Of a stretch of DNA of 64,000 nt, positions 49,305 to 62,402 are shown piece after piece. The stretch is from Tetrahymena elliotti 4EA (lineage: Eukaryota; Ciliophora; Oligohymenophorea; Hymenostomatida; Tetrahymenidae). Location of the stretch: assembly GCA_000231825.2 (NCBI GenBank), contig JH720346.1, positions 197,260-261,259 of the forward strand, in the 5' to 3' direction. The number at the start of each line of letters is the position of its first letter. Position 1 is the stretch's first letter. The translations under genes were made by a program, and so were the position numbers. The notes under the pieces are model-generated. The model had not been told where the DNA came from. It saw only the letters and a list, made by a program, of their open reading frames with translations, and did not search any database.

Positions 49305-50824
49305 TCAATCTTGATCCCACTCATCGCAGTCTTCTTCTATTTCTTTAGGTTTTTTATCTTCTATTTTTTGGGTCAAGCGTCTACGGTTTAGGAAACTGCA
49401 GGCAGGGAGAAGAGTGGTTAGCTAGCCTGGATTTCTCCTTTCGATCAGAGGAGTAGGAGTAAATGGAAGTGGAGATTCTGTCAAATGATTTAAATGATTG
49501 AATGAAGAGGTAGATCCTGGAGTTGGATAACAGTCAAGATCCTCTCCACTAAGAATTTTGTAGTTAATATCTCTTATGGTACTTTTGCGGATATTATCAT
49601 AATAGTCATGCATTTTAGAAGATGGACATGTAATGTGTACATCTTCTTAGTCTAACCAAGCATGTATCTTACTTTCTAAATCATCGTTTTCATCAATGGA
49701 GACTTGATTACTTTCATATATTTTTGAAGAATCTTCATCATTAATATTAGGGATACTTGTGTAGGTACTACATGAATCATTTATTGAGTTAATAGACATA
49801 ATGTCTTTTTTAAGTAATCTAAGCACCTTCTCTGGCTTTTGAGAAGATGCTTAATTGTAAGTAGAATTCGACAATTTTAAAGTTGAAGAAACTAAATTAT
49901 TAACAGGAAAAATCACGCGGTTTTACAAGTTCACTCCAAGTGCTTTTTTGGGTATTTTTTTATTTTGGGAAGAGTAAATAGAAGATGTACTTAATTTACT
50001 TAGCTTACTTGATGTGTTGGTTGTGATACTACTACTATTAGTATTAGTATTGCTATTGGTGATGCTGATATTTTGGGCGTTTAAATGAAAAGAATCTTGC
50101 TTGTTCTCCTCTTAATTAAGATTACTTTTTGACTAATTATTTTATGGTAGAAATGGTATAGACTTAGTAAGACAAGTATTTGAATCGAAAAATTAATCTG
50201 TAAGTTTAAAATCAGATAAAGAAGATTGAATTTGATTTAAATTTTCAGATTTTAATTATATCTCTTAAGAAGATTGTTTTTTTAGATTTGTTTAATCTGA
50301 TTATAAGTTAGATTATATCTGTGTTAAGCTTCCTTACAGAGAGTTAGGATCAGAAAATAATTATTCTATTTAACTGAATGACTCCTATTTCTTTTCAGTA
50401 TCTTCAATAACAGGATTAAATGGAATGGATGTCGTCAAATCTAGTTGTTAATCAGCAAGAGCAACTAACTCTTTTTAGGGTTGTTCTGTATTTTCTAAAG
50501 ATTAATCTTTATTTGTTTAAAAATTTATTATTTTTTTTAATTAATTAATTTTTTTTTTTGGAATTAATTATAAAAATTTTGTGGAAGTCAATTGTGGGTT
50601 TTTTTAGGATAAGGCTCTTTTATTTAATCTATGCAAATCAATTAGTGAAAGAGAGAAGAAAGAAAGAAGTCATTGATTGATTTTTGGATTGGATAATTAA
50701 TAAATTTTTGAATGGGTTTAGCTTTTTTGCTGCTACCTTTAAAACATTGTGTAAGTACCACTATTAGTAACCAACCTATCATTTGAAAAAATATGTTTTT
50801 AATTTTCATGTATTTACCATTCAT
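49305..50824 (-). CDS. Ser/Thr/Gln-rich protein of unknown function
   Basis: The main exon 49305-50506 is open for 400 codons and clearly coding in composition. An exon at 50737-50824 (MNGKYMKIKNIFF...) joins in phase through a GTAGCA...AAG intron, giving 429 aa, but that exon is uncertain because its hydrophobic stretch (WLLIVVL) is unlike the rest. The body is disordered, with a Ser/Thr/Asn-rich tract (NTNTNSSSITTNTSSKLS). The C-terminal 130 residues look more conserved: KIHAWLDQEDVHITCPSSKM, then DLDCYPTPGS, PLPFTPTPLIERRNPG, then CSFLNRRRLTQ, ending in a very acidic tail (EIEEDCDEWDQD). Several TP motifs beside an RRRL sequence resemble CDK/MAPK sites with a cyclin-docking RxL, so a phosphorylated regulatory protein is possible; this is motif-level inference only. 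I do not recognise a family. Confidence 0.6.
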
Positions 50825-53265
50825 ACATTATTGAAATCTAAAAGTGAAATTCAATCAATTTTAATTATTTTCTTTAGTTTTCATATTTTATCTTTTTCTT
50901 CAACACATTTTAATTTTGTGTATTTTTTATTCTTTTCTACTATAGATGTATTTTTATTTTTTTGTTAATTACTCGACCTGTAAGATTAACCAAACATTTA
51001 AATTTCATTTTTATTTTTCCAATTATTGTTGTGGTTACAAAGAAGTGCGGATTTCAAAAAATAGCGAGAAAAAGCTTTTTGGTAACTAGATTGTTGGTAA
51101 ATTTGAAAGTGTTTATCAAATTTAACATAAAAATTAGTTTGCGTCTATTCAAATATTGGGTTGAGAAGAAAAACAAGAAAAGAAGTAAGAAAAGAAAAAT
51201 AGAAAAGAGATATTTTGATGATATTGTAATTGCTTTCAAATTTTGATTAATTGTTAGCTATTCATTATTGTTTTTTTAATATTTGGCTATCAAATAAGAA
51301 TTTTAAAAAAAGCTCTTTCTAACTTCAGTTTAATCTTAATTTTTTGGAAATATTCGATTTAAACAAATAATTATTTGATGATTACTGATTTTTTTTATTA
51401 TTAATTGATTTTTTAATATTTGTTGGGGTAGGAAAATATTATTAGATACTTAAGCATTCACGCTCACACATTCAGTTAGCTTCATAGGTTATAGATTTAT
51501 AGATACAAATTTTCATCAAATTTGATCAATACGATTACAAAAAATAACGTTGAGTTTTATGATAATTGGGGAATATTTTCAAAATAAAAGCAAATGTAAG
51601 TAAATTTTGATATCAGTTTACAAATAAAATTTCGATATCATTTTCATAAAAATCAACCAATTAACTTTCATAAATTTAGTGCCTAAATTCAAATTTGAGC
51701 AAAACTGCTCAAAGAGCCAAATAAAAATTAAAAGCATCAGTTTATTGATGCATAAACACATTTAGTTTAGATTGCATTTATATATCAAAATGAATGATAA
51801 AATTTACCTTTCTAATTTTACATAATTTGAAATTAAATGTAAAGATATGGAAGATAGCAATAATAAGCAAAAAGAGCAAGAGATCTTTATTCTGATAATT
51901 TACAATTGATAATATTTTTCTATACGATTAAAAACAGGTATTAGAGGATAGGCCTCTCCTTGATAATTGTTAGAAGTTCTAAATCCAATTTTAGTAATTA
52001 TTTGCTACTATAGATATTTATACAAAATAATTTATCTTTAATTTTTACTTATCAAAAATAAATTGATCAATTTGATATTTTGATAGAATTATTGTATCAA
52101 ATGAATTATTCTTTTAATAAGATATTAATGAATTTACCAGGAAGAATTTATTTTTTTCAAGGCTACAGCAGCTCCTGCCTTACCAAATAAATTTATTTCT
52201 TTTTTGATTTGTGTTCTTTGTTTGTTTGTTGGCTTGTTTTTTAGTTAGCCGAATAGAGGATATACTATGAATAAAAATGCTTACTGCAAATTTTTTTGAA
52301 TTAATTTAATTATATTAATTATTTAATCTTTTCTATCTTGTTTTTATGATAATATTTATTATTTAATTTGCCTTAGATGCTTAGCTTAGCTTTATTTATT
52401 TATTTATTTGTTTGTTTGTTTATTTATTTATTTTTTTGCTTGTTTGGTTTATTGATGTCTGAATTTTACTTTTTTTAATTAATTAATTTTTTTTCTCCCC
52501 CTTTTACTTACCAACAGTTTTTTTATATAGAGTGTATTCTTTAATAATATGAACCTTCGTTATTTTCAATAACTAATTTCACTTGCGGGAATAATTAAAT
52601 TTATGAATAAAAAAAGAAGGGATTCATCATTTTTTGCTAATTTTTTGAAGTTGCAAAGAAAAGCATAAAAATCAAGCATTCAATTCGAACACTTTTAGTT
52701 TTTTAGCTGCTTATTTTTGCGAATTTACTATTTTATCTGGAGGGGTGCAACAAGATTTAATTAGATGAGAAAATATACCTAATATATTTTACTAAAATCA
52801 CGTATATAAATAGATATCAAAGAGATATGAATTTAAATATGATAAATTATTTTTTCAAATAATCCATAAAATTATCTATGGCTATCCCAGTAATTCTTTA
52901 ATTTCTCTTAAACTTTTCAGCCTATCTTATATGTAGATCATTCATGTTCTATTTCCCTATAATTTAATGAGAAAGGGCTGCACTGTTTTTATACTTAAAT
53001 TTTCTGCCTTATAATTTAGAGTTTTTTATTATAACTTTTTAATTTTAACAAAATGGGGTTAGCTTTTCCTTCAATTAATTCCTTGTTTAGTTCCATAAAA
53101 AGAATGACTTAGATAAATCTACAGTAGAAAAAGTGTTTTAACACAATTAAGATAACATAAATAAATAAATAACTATATAGATGCTTAATTTTTGAATTAA
53201 ATATAACCTAACTAACAAACAAAAAAACAAATAAGATACTTCCAAATCTAACGAATGATGATAAA
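50825..53265. other. AT-rich intergenic region
   Basis: No supported gene. Chance open frames occur on both strands near 50946-51246. A short GC-richer patch at about 52158-52190 could be a tiny exon but has no context. TTTA/TTTG tetranucleotide repeats lie at about 52385-52445, and a C5 run near 52495-52500. Confidence 0.45.
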
Positions 53266-53686
53266 TCAAAATCTTTTAAAATTACTATCTATTTATTATT
53301 TAGAGGTCAATTAAAAGCCTTACTCCTAAATGGTTATTGGATTTTACATTATTTTGTTAGGTTGATAGATACTTAGTAATCTTTTTGAATTACTGTTTTG
53401 AATAAATCTATGCATTTGATATCTGAAATGAACTTTTGACCAGCCTAACTGATCGATCAATCGACTTTCTTTTTTTCTTTCAAATACCTGATTATATTCA
53501 GCATTCGTATTAATAGCGTAAATTTACTTTACATAACTTTGAAATTCCTTGTTTATCAATTATAATGCTTATCTTTTTGAATTCGTGAGCAGCCATTCTG
53601 CCACTCCTCAAAAATGCTAAGACTTGATTAATTTTTTCGGTCAAGTAAACTATTTTGATTTAATCAATACCGGATTTTATAATCAT
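53266..53686 (-). CDS. Tentative small two-exon gene, unknown function
   Basis: Exons 53528-53686 and 53266-53487, separated by a 40-nt GTAAATTT...CAG intron that keeps phase; 126 aa. Local base composition is less AT-biased than the flanks, and codons such as GCT GCT CAC GAA TTC fit the usage of the certain genes. The translation is hydrophilic and mixed alpha-helical in appearance: KINQVLAFLRSGRMAAHEFKK in exon 1 (positions about residues 17-37), then RLIDQLGWSKVHFRYQMHRF in exon 2. No domain recognised. The frame reads on upstream of the ATG to an AG at about 53713, so a further 5' exon may exist. The intron is shorter than most in this window, and the acceptor is CAG rather than TAG or AAG, so this model needs transcript support. 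Confidence 0.35.
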
Positions 53687-55327
53687 CAATTTTATTTTTA
53701 TGAACAAATCACTAAAATATAAAATAAAACAAATAAGCAAGCAAGCAAGCAAACTAAGAAATACATAACATAATATACTTTCATTTGTTTTCAAAATTTA
53801 ATCTTTATTTAAAGCTCAGTTGTTTGGTGACTTTATTGATTTTTTGACAATAATTCAAATAAACATGCTTTTGGGTAGAGCTATTACTTGACAAACTCAA
53901 ATAAATAAACAATCAAATAGACTAAATAAAGATGGAAAGATTTGATAAAGTTATATTGCAGAAGATTATGATGTTACATATTTGACTATTATCGCGAAGC
54001 AAAGCTAGTTAATTGAAGAAGGCCTCTTTAACCAAATAAAAGAGCTTAATGTAAGCAATTCTCTTCACAACTTCAAAAATCTGAATTAAAAATCCTTAGC
54101 CAGCGGATGGGTGTGTTGTGTTTGTAATGAGTGTGATTTATTGATTTTTTAAATTAATTGATTTTAGCCTTTTAATTCTTGCAAAAAAGTTAGTTTTTAG
54201 AACCACATCGCAGTAGCAGATTATTCACATAATATATGTATTTTTTTAATGGTTTTTTCTCCATTTGTATTCTACCATACAAAACATTTAAAATATTTCT
54301 ATCTTACAAACTAAAATTTAACTTCACTTTTCACTTTCTAATTTACTCTCTTATTTTTTTTCTCTAAAATGTTTATTTAACTTGCTTCCTAACTTGCTTG
54401 TTTGCTTCTTAACAAATTTTTTTTTGCTAGCAAAAAACAAAAATACAATCATAGACTATAATTAGATTCTTCACCTTTAGGTTCTAATTGAGGGATTATC
54501 TATTATACAGTATAAAAAGCCTTGCTAACCAATATACTAGATTATCAAGCTAGCCAGAACTGTTTTTTGCTATGAGATAATAAGCTATCAGTTTTATGTT
54601 GATTCTATTTTGAAAAAAGAGCTGTGTAAAATTTAGGAAAAGTAAACTTAGAAAATTAGCAAAAATTAAAAATATCCTTCTTAATAATCTCGAAAAAAAA
54701 CATCTTTTTTTAATCAAAAATGTTGAAATATAGACCATCGAAAGCACAATCCCTTTTTCTAGATACATGATCATGATTTTCTAGAAATATAAATAAGGAC
54801 TTTTGCAATTTTATTACAAAAAGTATTCTTGTGTAATTTAAAAGAAAAATTTGTAGAAAAAAGATAATTGCAAAAGTGAATGCTTTTTGATAAAAATTGC
54901 TCAGAATAATTGTCCTAACTGATAAAATAACTTAAATTAAAACTTGCTATTGTATAGAAAATATTTGTCATAGTAGTTTCTCTTTCACCTACTTTTTAAG
55001 TAATAATTAATAAAATTTACTTTCAATTTAAATTTATTATGAGACTGATGACATAAAAACTGACAAACAGACAGACAGAAAATATAAAAAAACTAATTGT
55101 CATCCAAGTAGAAAAAAAAATAAAAGGAAATTTCAATTTACATAAAATGTATGAAAATCTATCAAATAAGACTTAATTTTTGTTATTTTATTTCTTTAAA
55201 TCTAAATAAAAAATTTAAATTCCTTCTTATTATTTCTTTGAAGATTAACAAAAAAAGAAAGTATTCCTTGAACTAAATATTTATTTTTCTATTTTTTTTT
55301 GGATTAGAATAAATCAGGCGAAATAGC

Positions 55328-55830
55328 ATGATTATTCTATCTTAAAATAGCAATGAAACTCTATCTCATATCATAAATCTATCATTAATTTTAAAAAGTA
55401 TTCTTCTTACATTTAAAAATTTTAAACAGTGTTCTTCTTTCTTTCAAAAAATATTTTTTTCAAACAAAAAATTCCTTATTTAATTTGTATGAGAATGTAT
55501 CAGAAGTATTCATTTAATTGAAAATATTAATTTTTCATTTATATTATTTTTATTTAAATCTGGGGGTATGATTATTCTAATCTAAAACGCCGGGTGATAT
55601 TTCTTATCAAAAATCCATATGCGATGTTTACCTCTCACAGTTTAACCCATCTTTTAAAAAAAATAATTTTTTTATGGAAGAAAGTCCTGTGTTTTTGTTT
55701 CAAAATTTGATAAGAAATAGACTAAAAAATAAAGAATTCATTGAATTAAGAAACATTTGAGATTAATTCCTAATAAAATATACTTTAGAATAAAAGTAGT
55801 ATAATTATTCTATCTTAAACAAACATGGAA
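55328..55830. repeat. Three diverged direct repeats spaced ~235 bp
   Basis: The motif ATTATTCTA followed by a TCTTAAA-like or TCTAAAA-like block begins near 55330, 55570 and 55803. Similar but diverged sequence follows each copy (CTATCTCATATCA-type, then TATTCTTCTT-type). Confidence 0.5.
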
Positions 55831-58800
55831 AATCTATTTCATATTTTAAAAATCATTTTATCATGCTTAGACATTAAATTACATGATTTGACCCTTAAGA
55901 AAAATATTTTCTCTTTAACCAGGCAAGGTTTTATGTAAAAATATTTTGTTACATTAAATCAAAAAACACAAACTACATAAAATATTACAGATAATGATTG
56001 AAATCATAAAAATAAAATCAAACTGGCCTAATTTTGTAAGTGAAAGGTGTAATTTTGGCTAGACTTTATAAGTGGGGTGTCCAAAAAGATTACATAAAAT
56101 ATTTATATACTTACTTACTTCATTGTTTTTTAAATAGAGAGTCTATATAGATTATTTCAAAGGAGGACAGCGAGCTAAGAAAAAGCTGTATGTAATTTGG
56201 AATAATTAATTTTAAATGACGAGGGAGATGTTTTATTTAGATAATTAAGAAATTATTCTGAAGTATTTAGGAAAAAATAAAATTTTAAATGTAAATAAAA
56301 TGAATGAAAGAAAGGTTAAAAATATTTAAAAAATTATTAATTCATCTTTCGGATTTTAATTTTTTTACTCCAGTAATGTAATAGATGTTTGTTCGCAAAT
56401 GTATATTTTTGTTGATTAATTTTCGAATTTCTTTCTTAATGAACTAATAAAAAATTTTGAAGTTATGTTTAATTAGTTTCTTAACATACTTTGATTATTC
56501 TTACAGTTCAAGCATTAGCTATGTATATAAAATAGTTATTTAGCTCTTCTAATTTTTAGCACTAAATTTCATTACACCAATCTACTCTTTTTAAATTTTA
56601 TACCTAATCTAAAAATATTTATTTGGCCATCTAAGAACCTTACATTAATTTAATTTCTCTCTTCCATTTGTTTATTTTGTCTAATCCAACTAACTACTTA
56701 CACCTAAATTTCTTAAGCTAAATATTCTTAGGACGTCATATACCTTCTAATCCATTATTTTAGCAAATTTATACTTTTAAACTCTAAAGAATTTCTCTCG
56801 TTTTAGCCAAATATTTGAAAAAATTTGTTTTGATTCTATACAAGAAAATTTAATCATCCAATAGGAATTGTAGACGATTACTATGAATGATGATAGTATA
56901 ATAATGAACCGTAAATGATATATTTTCTTAACTTATTTTGTTTTTGCTAAAATATTCAGTCGTTAGTTTCTAGGTTGAAAAGGTATTTTTCTAGTACAAT
57001 TATGCTTGTTTTACAAAGATTAACTATGTCCTTACAAATATTTAAAAATTAGTAAAATAGATTTGGTTGAATAGATTAGATCTCATTTTACATTTGTAAG
57101 CTATATTTATGATTGCTAACTATTTAATTAATCGGCTAGTAAAATAAATACAAAATAAAACAAATAAACATAGAATTCTTAATTGAGTTTGTAATTACAA
57201 CTTAAACTGCTTAAAAGTAAATAATTTGTAGTAATCATTTGTAAACTATTTATACTAATTATAAATAAACAATTCAATAAAATTAAGGAGAAAGGAACAA
57301 ATAATCAAGCAAATCTATATTTTTTGTTCTGAAATATTTGATTAAAACTTACATTACCATGATTAAATATTAATTTTTTTCTTTTAGAAGATGATATAGC
57401 AAGCTAGCTAGATAGCTGGCTTAATAAAGTTTATAATTTAATTATCCTGTAATTAAATAAATGAAAAATGGTACTAGAATTTGTGAAAATCAGGTTAAGA
57501 AATAATAAATCAATTACTGAGTTATTTTGCCATAAGACTCCCTTCATGATTATTGGAGATAATTAAATTTTATGAAATATTTATTTTATTTGGTGCCAAT
57601 ACATTCTTCAAAAGATTTGTTATAATGAGTAACATCAAAAAAACAATATGCTTACCTACATTTAATTATATGAAATCATAACTCATTTAAAGTTACTCTT
57701 CTTTAAATTAAATTCACATAATTTAAAATATATTTTTAAAAATGAACATCTACTTTCCATTCATTTTTCTTTTAATCTAATTATTAATCTTCATATCCAC
57801 TCAAATTCAAATTTTCTTTCTTTTCCCACTCATATAAATAGCAAAAATAGTATTTGTCATTAAGTAAGCATAACTCATAAAAATTCATACTATTAATATC
57901 CTATTCTTACTTAAGATAAACCTTATTTTATTTGTATTTTTCTTAAGTTCATCCATGAAAGGCAACATGAAAATTAGAACTATTTTATGTGTTACATAAT
58001 ACATTATCATATGTAATCAGAATTCTTTTCTATCCATAAATTAATTATTAGCTAACATAATCTTAGAAATAATAATAACCCAATTATAAATAAATATATC
58101 AGGTATATTCCACTAAACACAAACAATTCAATTCAAAAATATTATTTTTTTCTATTTTCTGTCTTAGCAACTATGTTATCAAAAAATTCACTTCATATTA
58201 TCTTCTCTTTTTGAGTAGCATACAAAAAAAACAGCACCCTACCCTATTTACCTTAAATTTTTTTTACAAATTGAATTATTAATTGGTTCTATTCAGAAAT
58301 ACCATTTAAAAATTGATTAATAACAGAAGAGATAATAAAAAAAAGTTAATTAAGTCTTACAATTAATTCCTTTTTAAATTAGGTTTATTTTCTTGTGAAA
58401 GTATTTATCTATTTATTTCAATTATTTCTCAATGTAAGTTTTCTAATAAAAATCCAAGATCTCATTATAAATTTCCTTTTTACCTCAAAAAATTTGGATA
58501 AAAGCATAAACAAAGAGTTTCTTTAAAAGTAAATTAGGATTTAAAAGTACATATTTTTTAAAATGGAAGAAAGAATCAATGATTTAGGCTTATTTTTCGT
58601 CAGATTTTTATCTGCTTTTTTTAAAACTTTTGTCATTCAAGTTCCATACCTCAAATGAAAAATTATTCTAAAGCAAATTTGAACTTAAATATACTGTTTG
58701 TTATCTCTCAGATATTAACATCACTGTAAAAAATGTTGTGAAATACCAGAAATTATTTTTGAAGCTTATATAATTTGGCACTAGTATAATTAGATATATA

Positions 58801-59445
58801 GTATCATTTTTTTTATGAAAGGATAGTAAGGTTTGTTATTGGTGAATTATTTATCTGTTTTTTAAATATTAAAAAAATTTTGAAGAAATAAAAAGAAAAT
58901 ATTCCAAAAGCATGATTCATAAAAGAAATAGGAAAATATTATTATAAATAAATTAAATTAAAACTCTTAGTTTTTGAAGGATTTTAATTGCTAGAAATCA
59001 TTATAATTTATTACATAATTGATGATTTTAAAAAGCTTTTTGTTTTGAAATGAAATTTTAGAAGAAGTAAAATTTATGGAATTAAAAGGCAGAGAAATAC
59101 TTTAGAATTAATTTCTTATAAGATTTCATTAAAATATTAGTAATCTTCATGACAAATATCGCTTATTTTCCAAATCAAAAATACAAGCTTGAATTTAAAA
59201 AATAAAAGTTTTCTCATAATCATTATTAAAAACTGATATAATTTAACGAAAAACTTTAATTTAATTTTCTTGGATTTTGAATTTCTTTTCTTGATTAGGT
59301 CAAATTGACCATAAGCCTAAAAGCCTAAAGAATGTAATATATTTATAAATATGCTTTAAATGATAAAATGTTTTAATCTAAATTGAATGGAATAGTTGTA
59401 GAAATCAAAATATTTGTAAAAAAATATAAATTTATTTGAATTTGA

Positions 59446-59732
59446 ACACAAGAAAACATTTGAAAAATTTGTAATTTGTTTAATTATTTCAATATTAAAC
59501 TTAAAATTGAGTACAAATTAATTCTAACATAATAATTAAGTATGTTTTTTTATGGTCAAAGTGGCCAATAATATATTTTAAAATACAAGAAAATATTTGA
59601 GAAATATGTAATTTGTTTGATCATAAAAATATTAAAAATAAATTCATTCCAATAGAAATTAATTCTTACATCATAAATATGTATATTTAAGTAAGAATTT
59701 TAAGGTGAAAATGGCTAATAATATATTTTAAA
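59446..59732. repeat. Two tandem copies of a ~140 bp unit
   Basis: Copies at about 59446-59582 and 59583-59732. Both begin ACAAGAAAA(C/T)ATTTGA, continue with GTAATTTGTTT, and end with TGG(C/T)(C/T)AATAATATATTTTA-type sequence. Confidence 0.7.
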
Positions 59733-60894
59733 AAGAATTTCTGGATGTTAAAATATTATGCTGTTTTAGATTATTATTGATGATATAAATATAATCTAGC
59801 TATTCTATATTAAATATAAGCAAATTAAGTGATATTATGTTACAGAAAAATGTATTTTTCATATTCTTTGTTTACTACTTACTAATCCTTAAAATGTTGT
59901 TATTTATATTTTTTTTTTGAATGATGTTACTGTCTTTTCTTTTCAAGTCCTTGTCAGCTATACTATAATAAAAAGCTTCATTCAAGCTAGCTTAAATAAT
60001 AAAATAAAATTAGACAACTATATTCAATGAATCTATCTTTTTTTATTAATTAACATAAATCTATCTATTTGATTTTGACTATTCTATTTTTCAATCAATA
60101 AATCAACAAAGTGAATAAACTATTTGTCTACATTTATTAATAAACCAATAATTTAATTTTTCTACAACTCAACAATAGTTCAAGCATTAATTAATCAAAT
60201 GTAATTTCTTTATTTATTTAAAAATCCATTTATAAAACATTTTCAGAACAAAAATTCTAAAATTTACTGCTTGCTTTTTTTAATATTAAATACAATATCT
60301 AATTATCGTTTTGTAATCAAATCAATACAATTAAGAATATTTCTCTTATCTATTTTTTTCTATTGGCTCAAAGTTATTTTAGTGTTTTTTAGAATTTAAA
60401 GGTTATTTCAAGTAATTTACATAATAAGTCTAAGTAAACTCTAGAATTACTATATAAAATTAATTATAACTAATTTTATGCCATTAATTAGTTATCTTGA
60501 CATTTTTATATTTAATTTAAATTGAGTTACAAAAAGAATAAAAAATGAAAAGAAGAATTTCTAAAATTAAAATAAAAAATTTTAAATAAATTAATTGTAA
60601 ATAAATAAAAATCTTAGAAAATATGAAAAAATAAACAAGAAAACAAACAATATATTTATAATACATTTTGAGGTGGATTATTCCATCTAACAACTTTTTA
60701 TCTTTTTTTTGTAAAATTTTAAAAGAATGTGGTTGACAGATAAATAAATAAATCAATCGATTGATGACTTTTGATGTCATGGAACTAATCTAATTTGAAA
60801 AAGAATTTATAAAGATATCAGGAAAAAAAAATCATTAATATTTATTTTGTAAATTTCTTATTAAAAAAAATTATAAAAAAAGCAAAGATTAAAA

Positions 60895-61317
60895 ATGAAT
60901 ATGAAAGTTTTCTTAGTTGTATTACTTGGTCTCTCTTTGACCATGTGCTTAAAGTAAGACGAAGCTTTAGCAAAGTATAAAATTGAAGTTCTTAAGTCTG
61001 GTACTTACGAAACTTATCCTACTTAAGGTGAAAACGTTACAGTCCACTACACTGGTACTTTCTTAGATGGAAGAAAATTTGATAGCTCCAAGGACAGAAA
61101 TTAACCTTTCTAATTCCAAGTTGGCAGAGGAAGAGTTATTAAGTGTTGGGATGAAGTTGTTGCAAGACTTACCTTGGGTGACCACGTTATTGTTACTTGC
61201 CCCTCCGAAACAGCTTATGGAAAGAACGGTGCTGGTTCTGTTATCCCTCCTAACTCTGATTTAAAGTTCGAAATCGAAATGCTCGGATTTGGTTCTCACA
61301 AGATTTCTGATTTGTGA
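60895..61317 (+). CDS. FKBP-type peptidyl-prolyl isomerase, secretory
   Basis: Single exon, 140 aa. A signal peptide is evident (MNMKVFLVVLLGLSLTMC), followed by one FKBP domain. The family pattern is clear: VTVHYTGTFLDGRKFDSS, PFQFQVGRGRVIKCWDE, then LTLGDHVIVTCPSETAYG, VIPPNSDLKFEIEML. Active-site aromatics at the Tyr-Phe-Asp, Val-Ile, Trp and Tyr positions of FKBP12 are kept (the Trp is in CWDE, the last Tyr in TAYG). It catalyses cis-trans isomerisation of X-Pro bonds, here most likely in the ER lumen or secretory pathway, assisting folding. No ER-retention signal (HDEL/KDEL) is present; the C-terminus is KISDL, so it may be secreted or stored. Codon use is strongly biased towards C-ending codons (TAC, GAC, TTC, AAG), typical of highly expressed Tetrahymena genes. 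Confidence 0.95.
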
Positions 61318-62402
61318 AAATAGATACATAAATGAATATTTATTTTAATTAAATATCTAGCCTAACATTAGCAGACTGCATTTATGTTTTATTTTACTTA
61401 GTAAAATGATTAAAAATTGCATCACACTCTTAAGCATTTAGATTCATTATATTTTTTAATATTTATTGTAAATAAGGATTTATTTGCCAATAGTCAACTA
61501 TAATTATAAAATTATTTTAACTATTAGAGATAAAAATTTTTAAATAGCTTTTAACATAACTAAAAACCTGATAAGAAATATTTTAAAAGCATTTGATAAT
61601 CATTTATTTTTTATTTTTTAAATAAATACGTGTCTAAATATGTTTTCTCAAAACTTGCTGTTAAAAACCAAATAATGATATTAAATAAAAAAATAAATAA
61701 TCAATTAAAAAGTAAGTAAAATAATCAAGATAAAGTCAATATTCTACTGAAATTTTCCAAAATAAAAATCATATTTGAAGAATTGAAAATACTTTTTTAA
61801 AGTAAATATACTAAAAAGATATGATTTTGTTCAAAAATAATAATTAATATTCATTGAAATATAGAGATACTATTTTAACTTCAAATATCTTTTAGGGAAT
61901 AATTTATTTTAGTAACACGTAAAGATCTATTAGATCTCAAATTTTATATTATTTTTTATTCAGTAAATCAAAATTTTAATTAGTTTTTGTAAATTATTAG
62001 TATTTAGATTCAGTATTAATAAATGATTTTAATAAAGAATATTTAATAGTTTTTAATAAAGAATTAATTGTTAGATTTTATTTCAATTGTTTTTTTTGAG
62101 AAACTAAGTAAATTAATGCTTAATAAAATGTTATTGTAATCTAAATTGCAAGAGATTTCTATTTGAAATTTTAGGAATAATTTAGATGGTAAATTTAATT
62201 AGAATTAATGATAGAGAAAGACATATTTAGGAATGGTTTGGTAACACATATAAAATATAGATCTTTTAGAAAACTAATTAATTATTAAATTTTAAATTAA
62301 ATTTTATTTTATAGTGGATGCAAAATTATATAAATATATCTCTCTCGCTATTAGATTTATCTTTTTAATGCATTTATCTTGCTTGAAATAAAATATAAAA
62401 CA
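61318..62402. other. Convergent AT-rich intergenic region
   Basis: 3' flanks of the FKBP gene (plus) and BOP1 (minus); A/T-rich with no recognised feature. Confidence 0.5.

Larger units (their letters stand above)
53687..60894. other. 7.2 kb gene-poor AT-rich region
   Basis: No gene I can support. At about 53950-54130 both strands are open with coding-like composition (see findings). An (AAGC)n run lies at about 53735-53757. Diverged tandem repeats lie at 55328-55830 and 59446-59732. The remainder is A/T-rich with homopolymers. Confidence 0.45.

Noticed and set aside
50783..51246. Open frames on the plus strand and on the opposite strand.
   Set aside because: No recognisable similarity, strongly AT-driven residue content, and overlapping frames on both strands; with a single stop codon such lengths are expected by chance.
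52155..52195. Short GC-richer patch readable as a kinase-like snippet on the minus strand.
   Set aside because: Too short, no flanking exons with compatible motifs.
54360..54780. A roughly 140-codon minus-strand open frame with hydrophobic stretches.
   Set aside because: Hydrophobicity follows from T-rich codons; no motif, and length is within chance expectation for one stop codon.
61067..61264. Open frame overlapping the FKBP gene.
   Set aside because: It is a shadow frame of the FKBP coding sequence.
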